Positions 7,601-10,678 of a stretch of DNA of 10,678 nucleotides are shown one piece after another. This DNA comes from an uncultured bacterium (GTDB lineage: Bacteria > Verrucomicrobiota > Kiritimatiellia > RFP12 > UBA1067): the NCBI GenBank assembly GCA_900547945.1, contig URIT01000117.1:1-10678 (forward strand), written 5' to 3'. The notes below the pieces were generated by a model that worked only from the letters and a program-made list of their open reading frames with translations, was not told the DNA's origin and searched no databases. Numbering within the stretch: the first letter of the stretch is position 1; the number at the start of each line of letters is the position of its first letter. Made by a program: the position numbers and the translations under genes.

Positions 7601-8449
7601 TTCGCCCCCGTCCGGGCGCCGGCCGCGATCCGGCCACTCCCGCTTGTACCAGAGCGAGACCGTGCCGCGCTCGGGCACGAGGTTGCCCGGCGCGGCGTAT
7701 TCGAGGACGCTCTTCGCCTTCGCGGTGAGGCGCACGGCCTTCCCGTACCGTCCCTCGGCGTAGGAAAGCCCCTCCGCGCGGCGCGGCGCCTTCGCACCCT
7801 TCGCGTCCTTCGCCTCCGCGCTGCCGTCGAACGGCGCGTGGAAGAGAAGCTCGGGCGCGACGCGCTTCTTCTCCGCCCGGGCGGGCAGCTCCCGCTCCAG
7901 AGCGTACCGTGCGCCGTAGAATGCAAGCGGGCCCGCCGCCTTCGAGATGTCCCAGCGCAGATGCAGGCTCTCCACCGTCTCCGCGACCTCCGCCGCCTGC
8001 GAATAGGTCTTGCGGTGGCCCTTCGTCTCGAAGGGGCGGCTCCGGTAGTAGTGGAGGCCCGGCCCGTGCCCCTCGAAGTAGGCGAGCCCCTCCGTGCCGC
8101 GCGCGCCGCCCAGCTCCGTCACGAGCGTGCAGTCGCGCCCCCGGTAGGGCTTCGGGTCGAAGTTCGCACTCGTGAAAACGAGCTTGCGCATGCCCGCCTT
8201 GAACGCCGCGCGCGCGTCGACGACGAGGTGGTCGACGGCCTGCGAGACGACGAGGTGGCGGCCGAAGGCGCCGCCTTCCGTGTTGAAGACGAGGAGCGTG
8301 CGGCCCGCCGCGTCGACGACGCGCACGGCATCGCCCCGTGCCACGGTCTTCGTCTCACGCCACGGGCAGCCCGGAAACGACACGACGTCCGCCGCCGCGG
8401 CCCACGCCGCCGCCACGAACGCCAACGCGATCTTGAATGATGATTTCAT
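4679..8449 (-). CDS. Secreted LamG-domain protein with a glycoside-hydrolase-like C-terminal half
   Basis: A 1256-residue exported multidomain protein. Residues 1-20 are a Sec signal (MKSSFKIALAFVAAAWAAAA). Residues 22-195 form a beta-rich N-terminal region. A LamG/concanavalin A-like domain covers about 200-425 (LLFHAPFDGS, YGKAVRL, GTVSLWYK, WTHLAVTWDEEGVAIYLNG, FDGLIDDLRIYSAPL). A beta-rich linker covers 430-690. Residues 733-1175 look like a TIM-barrel glycoside hydrolase (WNRVVALYFEDP, LFLMPTVNLN, the KGVCMHLTRHCFLWFGDE segment at 901-918, and the LWLNYM strand at 992-997). A terminal beta-sandwich at about 1180-1250 ends LKLGPYELRSY, as in many glycosidases. Asp917, Glu918 and Asp924 are plausible active-site acids but unproven. 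I cannot assign a CAZy family. The ATG at 8449 starts the signal peptide and has no Shine-Dalgarno sequence; an extended -10 promoter abuts it, so the transcript may be leaderless. First gene of a four-gene operon. Confidence 0.8.
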   Translation of the reverse strand: MKSSFKIALAFVAAAWAAAADVVSFPGCPWRETKTVARGDAVRVVDAAGRTLLVFNTEGGAFGRHLVVSQAVDHLVVDARAAFKAGMRKLVFTSANFDPKPYRGRDCTLVTELGGARGTEGLAYFEGHGPGLHYYRSRPFETKGHRKTYSQAAEVAETVESLHLRWDISKAAGPLAFYGARYALERELPARAEKKRVAPELLFHAPFDGSAEAKDAKGAKAPRRAEGLSYAEGRYGKAVRLTAKAKSVLEYAAPGNLVPERGTVSLWYKREWPDRGRRPDGGEIWRVLFANEPAKGARVGSGQLWFWWWGDRLRADQGDDDDQFAVRQPPLAAGGEDWTHLAVTWDEEGVAIYLNGQGGRSAGDGTSPMVEALKPHDLLTFDRQAFASFFVGGDRDARQFDGLIDDLRIYSAPLAPEQIREIWRRAQVIELKAQGLYALADTPGTLTVTATSPAGCDLAGLKYCLCDTNGTVVAQYRDAVGERPAHLLVNLPAGDYALKATDGTWFYGSVPFAVLRRDNPYELTGAAAQAALKAPGVLGDLELVQTLTLDRAPGPDRFRAVGPVAAKRLGGVPYLEAGPQAGDRYALHFNIDTNAPLWVFEIDYPDDAVRTADLIIQKARSPGGDYTMQVGYATGDEYPNTGRILTHRVLYWASDPDVALIAMTARAGAPAALSAVRVYRVKGGALPAAAIREPKPVPPPTGLARAWHDIQNFDKNRLEERQKRLAKDAPRAGWNRVVALYFEDPAIGYDFAVPSDGFLPGDLGNLIDRTAALMKFTGENLLAYPGAWYHGLIGERYNPRRHAPDFLSAWYAKFDREGLFLMPTVNLNTMPVPDGLVTRASMSDGSLHGSVVAIHDTGRPNWGGWHDTPPNFNFHHPEVRRHISETIAALVEQGAGHPSFKGVCMHLTRHCFLWFGDEKSGYNDGTVEAFARAKGLALPDGLKKDPLRGRAYAAWLRANAWDDWLQWRCDVVTDFYVKEARTLAARRPDLKLWLNYMVPANLSHPDFLKDGFMSSAWRGAGLDPVRLTKEIPNLVLGQTMVPADYRWRQNYPSPAVRAHQRVLDTLPGFYANLKGAAFPLVHQHDRYWESPIGASSGGGNTLSCDWLKECPWRVSTINPSGIHALRHFVEPLRYGDVLGLSKGGFLIGTYGMEDVLVPFVQAFRALPAVVMDDVPCGVDDVRVRQCTFNGRSYFYVVNTGATPRAVTLAFPAKTENLVSGETFGGGLFGGATTQELKLGPYELRSYTAPEGGPAVR

Positions 8450-8455
8450 GCCGAA

Positions 8456-8464
8456 ATTATAGCA
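8456..8464 (-). promoter_or_regulatory. Extended -10 promoter of the four-gene operon, probably leaderless
   Basis: The minus strand reads TGCTATAAT, a perfect TGn extended -10 with the consensus hexamer at 8461-8456. No convincing -35 box lies 16-18 bp upstream, as is common with extended -10 promoters. Only six bases (TTCGGC) separate the hexamer from the ATG at 8449, so the usual start about 7 bases downstream coincides with the A of the start codon. There is no ribosome binding site in the gap. The rest of the 101-bp gap to the VapC gene shows no clear feature. Confidence 0.65.
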
Positions 8465-8550
8465 AATCCGATGCCCACCCGCGAGAACGGAGGCATCCGA
8501 CAGAGAGAAGTAGGGGAACAGCCGTCCGTCCTCTACAGACGGCGCGGCGA

Positions 8551-8934
8551 TCAAATCCGCGCGATCTGCGGCACCTTCTCGAAATGCGCGTCACGCGAAC
8601 AGAGCGGAAGGGAATGCTGCACGGCCAGGGCGGCAATCCAGAGATCGTTCGTCGGAATCGGCGTGCCGTTGCGCCGCAGCATTGAATAGATTTCGGCATA
8701 GGCGTGCGTGGTCTGGGCATCTGCGTACAGGACCTCCACCCGTTCATTCGCCAGAAACCTGACGAGCGTGGCTTCGTTCCGACGTGAAATCGTACCGCTT
8801 CTGAATCCCGCCCGCAGTTCCGCGACCACGACAAAGGGGAGATAGATCCGATCGGCCGTCGTGAAGAGCTCCACGACATCCTCGTTCCCCTTGGCGAAGT
8901 CCGAGTAGCGGTTCGTGTCGATGAGGATCTTCAC
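8551..8934 (-). CDS. VapC-type PIN-domain toxin
   Basis: A 127-residue PIN-domain protein, the usual size of VapC toxins, which are metal-dependent RNases. The four acidic positions expected of the fold are visible: Asp6 in KILIDTN, Glu39 in VVVAELRAG, Asp97 in TNDLWIAALA and Asp115 in CSRDAHF, so the toxin looks intact. The target RNA cannot be told from sequence. Translation starts at a GTG whose last two bases form the start of the antitoxin stop codon TGA (GTGA overlap), with GAGGGG about 9 bases upstream. This implies coupled synthesis with the antitoxin. A longer frame to 9003 is rejected because it runs back through the antitoxin gene. Three counted 60-base lines give 60-63% G+C, below the flanking genes, which fits horizontal acquisition. 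Confidence 0.88.
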   Translation of the reverse strand: MKILIDTNRYSDFAKGNEDVVELFTTADRIYLPFVVVAELRAGFRSGTISRRNEATLVRFLANERVEVLYADAQTTHAYAEIYSMLRRNGTPIPTNDLWIAALAVQHSLPLCSRDAHFEKVPQIARI

Positions 8935-9182
8935 GACCAAAGCCCCTCGTCGATCGTACGCATCTCGGAAAACGCCTTGTCCGCGTCCGAATCCTCCACC
9001 CACGTATGGGCGAGGGAACGCAGCGCCTCGTTCTTCGGCTTCTTCTGGAAGAACCCCAGCCCCGCCTCCAGGGTCTCAAGGAGAAACTGGTTCAGACTCT
9101 TCGATTCGGCCTTTGCGCGCTGGCGCAAACTGAGGTCGAAAGCCAGGGGAACCCCCCTGATCGTATACTGCATACATGCCAT
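8931..9182 (-). CDS. Ribbon-helix-helix antitoxin of the VapC-type toxin
   Basis: An 83-residue antitoxin. The N-terminal half fits an Arc/FitA-like ribbon-helix-helix DNA-binding domain: a beta strand MQYTIRGVP (4-12), helix A about 16-27 (LSLRQRAKAESK) and helix B about 29-42 (SLNQFLLETLEAGL). The C-terminal half, with TWVEDSDADKAF and MRTIDEGLW near the end, matches the toxin-wrapping tail of antitoxins paired with PIN toxins. It would neutralise the toxin and repress its own promoter. The start at 9182 is chosen because AGGCGG lies 7 bases upstream; the internal Met at 9173 is possible but has no ribosome binding site. An ATG at 9212 in the same frame overlaps the -10 box and is unlikely to be used. 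The reading frame upstream to 9521 is an accident inside the HAD gene. Confidence 0.82.
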   Translation of the reverse strand: MACMQYTIRGVPLAFDLSLRQRAKAESKSLNQFLLETLEAGLGFFQKKPKNEALRSLAHTWVEDSDADKAFSEMRTIDEGLWS

Positions 9183-9189
9183 GCCTACA

Positions 9190-9195
9190 CCGCCT
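9190..9195 (-). promoter_or_regulatory. Ribosome binding site of the antitoxin gene
   Basis: AGGCGG on the minus strand, 7 bases before the ATG at 9182. It favours 9182 over the nearby in-frame ATG codons at 9173 and 9212. Confidence 0.5.
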
Positions 9196-9210
9196 TTCGC
9201 AAACGCCTCC

Positions 9211-9219
9211 ATTCTACCA
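9211..9219 (-). promoter_or_regulatory. Extended -10 promoter of the toxin-antitoxin operon
   Basis: The minus strand reads TGGTAGAAT: a TGn element followed by TAGAAT (9216-9211, 5 of 6 to consensus). No good -35 is visible at 17 bp. The start would be near 9204, giving a leader of about 22 nt that contains the AGGCGG site. It lies only a few bases after the T-run of the upstream candidate terminator. Confidence 0.5.
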
Positions 9220-9220
9220 C

Positions 9221-9249
9221 AAAACCGCATGGCGTGCGGCGAGATGCGG
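9221..9249 (-). terminator. Candidate intrinsic terminator after the HAD gene
   Basis: Directly after the TAG stop of the HAD gene the minus strand has CCGCAT (9249-9244), a 13-base loop, and ATGCGG (9230-9225), followed by TTTT (9224-9221). The stem is perfect but short and the loop is long, so strength is doubtful. Its position between two differently organised units is right for a terminator. Confidence 0.4.
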
Positions 9250-10206
9250 CTAGATGCCGAGGTCGAGCTCCATCTGGCCCGAGAGCGTGAACTTGCGCCC
9301 CTTCTCAAGGGACGGGTCGCTCGTGTCGTAGACGACGAACTTGCAGGCGCCGAAGCGGCGCACGAGTTCCGAGCGGACGTAGGCGGAGACCGCCCGCAGG
9401 TTGCCCGGATCGTCGTCCGAGAAGCCCACCGCCACCTGCCGCCGCGCCCCCACGCCGCCCGTGCGGCGCATCGTGCGGTAGAGGTGTTCCACGAAGTCGC
9501 GGATCGCGAACTCCTTCGCAAGTTCGGGCCGTTGCTCCGAGGACGCCTCGGCGAGCCGCGCGCCGAAGTCCGCGTCGCCCGCCATGCGCGCCTTGAAGCC
9601 GGGGTTCGTGACGGCGTGGTAGCGGCACATGGAGAGGAAGTAGTCCAGCTCCTCCGCGTCCGTGCCGAACGCCTCCACCCGGTCGAAGCAGTAGCGGTAA
9701 CCGCGCAGGTTCGCGAACATCTCCGCGCGCTCCGACGGCGTCAGAACCTCGTCGACGAAGATCTTCACGGCCTCGCGGATCGTGGCGGCGGCGTGGCCGC
9801 GCGCCGTGACGATCGCGAAGATACGCCCCTCGCGCAGGGTCTTGCGCAGCGTCTGGAAGGACGGCCCCGGGGAGGCGCCGGCCTGGATGCGCGCGAGCGC
9901 GGCGCGCGTGTCGCGGATGAACGCGAGGTCGGCGACGGCCGCGTCCGGTGCGTCTTGGAAGTCGCGGAACGCCGCCTCGCGCCCGCCGTCCCGGGGCATG
10001 CGGTAGTGCGCCGCGTCCGTGCGCACGAGCGCGAACGTCCCCGTCGAGACGCTGACCGGGCGCCACGCATCCTCGTCATCCGCGCGGTGTTCGAGGTAGA
10101 TGCGCGTGGGCATGTGGAGGATGTTATCGTCCCAGTCGAAGATGTAGTACTTGAAGTCGCGCCCCGCGACGTCCACGTTCACGGGCTTGCCGTCGATGAT
10201 CTCCAT
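9250..10206 (-). CDS. Uncharacterised HAD-like hydrolase
   Basis: A 318-residue cytosolic protein with no signal peptide. HAD superfamily motifs can be followed: motif I YYIFDWDDNIL (20-30; Asp24 as nucleophile, Asp26 as general acid/base), motif II AIVTARGH (131-138; Thr134), a candidate motif III Lys near 231, and motif IV VAVGFSDDDPGNL (258-270; Asp264-266). Phosphatase or phosphotransferase chemistry is therefore likely; the substrate is unknown. The spacing is long, with about 105 residues between motifs I and II and 125 between II and IV, leaving room for inserted cap segments. Motif I has DDN where DGT is common. The gene lies 18 bp after the 5-formyltetrahydrofolate cyclo-ligase gene and is probably cotranscribed. 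AGGAAGGA stands about 12 bases before the ATG at 10206, a slightly long spacing. Codon use and G+C resemble the neighbouring host genes. Confidence 0.78.
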   Translation of the reverse strand: MEIIDGKPVNVDVAGRDFKYYIFDWDDNILHMPTRIYLEHRADDEDAWRPVSVSTGTFALVRTDAAHYRMPRDGGREAAFRDFQDAPDAAVADLAFIRDTRAALARIQAGASPGPSFQTLRKTLREGRIFAIVTARGHAAATIREAVKIFVDEVLTPSERAEMFANLRGYRYCFDRVEAFGTDAEELDYFLSMCRYHAVTNPGFKARMAGDADFGARLAEASSEQRPELAKEFAIRDFVEHLYRTMRRTGGVGARRQVAVGFSDDDPGNLRAVSAYVRSELVRRFGACKFVVYDTSDPSLEKGRKFTLSGQMELDLGI

Positions 10207-10224
10207 GGCCGGGGAACGTCCTTC

Positions 10225-10678
10225 CTACACGCTGACAACGCCGGAGAGCGTCCGGTCGTGGGGCTCCACGGGCAGTGCATCCACGATCTGGAAGGCGTGG
10301 GCGACGCCGAGCGCCACGGCCCCGGGCGCGGCCTCGCCGAGCAAGCGGTCGTACCAGCCGCCGCCGTAGCCGAGGCGCCCGCCCGCGCGCGTGAACGCGA
10401 GACCGGGCACGATCCACACGCCGATGTCCGCCGGGGCGACGGGGCGGACCTCCGCCGGCTCGCGGATGCGCGAAGCCCCCTCCACGAGCGGCGTCGTGTT
10501 GTCGTAGGCCCCCAGCACGTAGCGCGCCGAGGCCGCATCCCAGCACGGCACGGCCACCGTCACGTCGGCCGCCCACAGGGCCGCGACGAACGGCGCCAGG
10601 TCGAGTTCGTGCGGCGCGGCGAGGTAGACGGCGAAGGGCCGCTTCGCCGCGAGGGCCGCCCGCACGTCGGCGCGGGCG
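10225..10678 (-). CDS. 5-formyltetrahydrofolate cyclo-ligase, N-terminus beyond the right edge
   Basis: The C-terminal 150 residues of a 5-formyltetrahydrofolate cyclo-ligase (MTHFS family), which uses ATP to convert 5-formyl-THF to 5,10-methenyl-THF in one-carbon metabolism. Diagnostic segments are PGLAFTRAGGRLGYGGGWYDRLL, the Gly/Arg/Tyr-rich nucleotide and substrate loop, and ALPVEPHDRTLSGVVSV at the end, matching the family's conserved Glu-x-His-Asp region. Also present are the strand FAVYLAAPHELDLAPF and the VAVPCWD strand. About 35-45 residues of the usual N-terminus are missing only because the window ends; the frame is open to base 10678. A GTG at 10665 is probably internal. The downstream HAD gene begins 18 bp after the TAG stop. 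Confidence 0.88.
   Translation of the reverse strand, partial: ARADVRAALAAKRPFAVYLAAPHELDLAPFVAALWAADVTVAVPCWDAASARYVLGAYDNTTPLVEGASRIREPAEVRPVAPADIGVWIVPGLAFTRAGGRLGYGGGWYDRLLGEAAPGAVALGVAHAFQIVDALPVEPHDRTLSGVVSV

Noticed and set aside
398..8440. Very long plus-strand open frames (398-2080, 2098-3306, 3278-6277, 6326-8440)
   Set aside because: They lie antisense to well-supported minus-strand genes and read as Arg/Ala/Val/Glu-rich sequence without domains. In G+C-rich genes the sense codons that would make antisense stops are rare, which keeps such frames open by chance.
8526..8542. Small hairpin CCGTC-N7-GACGG just after the VapC stop
   Set aside because: The stem has only 5 bp and no T-run follows on the minus strand, so I do not call it a terminator.
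8450..8554. A 35-residue N-terminal extension of the LamG/hydrolase gene
   Set aside because: It would place residues before a clear Sec signal peptide at 8449, cover the TGCTATAAT promoter, and run into the end of the VapC gene.
9163..9182. Short overlapping inverted repeats (GTAT-N5-ATAC and GCAT-GT-ATGC) at the antitoxin start as an autoregulatory operator
   Set aside because: The arms are only 4 bp and lie inside the coding start; this is plausible for an RHH antitoxin but too short to separate from chance.
1..10678. CRISPR arrays, tRNA or rRNA genes, insertion sequences
   Set aside because: No regularly spaced repeats, cloverleaf-like segments, transposase motifs or terminal inverted repeats were seen on reading both strands.

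Overview
This is a G+C-rich window (about 70% or more in most coding stretches) in which every credible gene lies on the minus strand, so it reads from high to low coordinates. The best guess at the source is an anaerobic member of the PVC group (Verrucomicrobiota, Kiritimatiellota, Lentisphaerota or Planctomycetota). The reason is a cluster of DUF1549/DUF1553, DUF1501 and pre-peptidase C-terminal (PPC) domain proteins, families strongly concentrated in that superphylum. No CxxCH haem motif is visible in any of them. The phylum is inferred, since the window has no rRNA or marker gene.

Layout in transcription order. (1) At 10678-9250 is a short operon of a 5-formyltetrahydrofolate cyclo-ligase, cut by the window edge, and an uncharacterised HAD-like protein 18 bp downstream. 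A possible intrinsic terminator follows the HAD stop codon. (2) At 9219-8551 is a type II toxin-antitoxin pair: a ribbon-helix-helix antitoxin and a VapC-type PIN-domain toxin with a 4-base GTGA overlap. It has its own extended -10 promoter and is less G+C-rich (about 60-63% in lines counted) than its neighbours. (3) At 8464-281 is the main content, a tight four-gene operon. It encodes a 1256-residue secreted LamG protein with a C-terminal glycoside-hydrolase-like region, a compact Tat-exported DUF1549/DUF1553 protein, a DUF1501 protein without a signal peptide, and a secreted IPT/PPC-type beta-sandwich protein with a Lys/Pro-rich tail. Gaps are 21 bp, 13 bp and a 4-base ATGA overlap. Its promoter, TGCTATAAT, lies so close to the ATG that the mRNA is probably leaderless. 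(4) At 280-132 an intergenic region holds a candidate hairpin terminator, an 8-bp tandem duplication and a good promoter (TGGACA, 17 bp, TAACAT). (5) From 131 to the left edge is the start of another exported protein.

The four-gene operon looks like an export and surface programme for handling a carbohydrate or other extracellular polymer: a multidomain hydrolase and binding protein plus a reduced, haem-less version of the planctomycete-type DUF1549/1553-DUF1501-PPC cassette. The cassette's biochemical role is not established. The unusual points are the likely leaderless start, the absence of haem domains, and the placement of the Tat signal on the DUF1549/1553 partner rather than on DUF1501.
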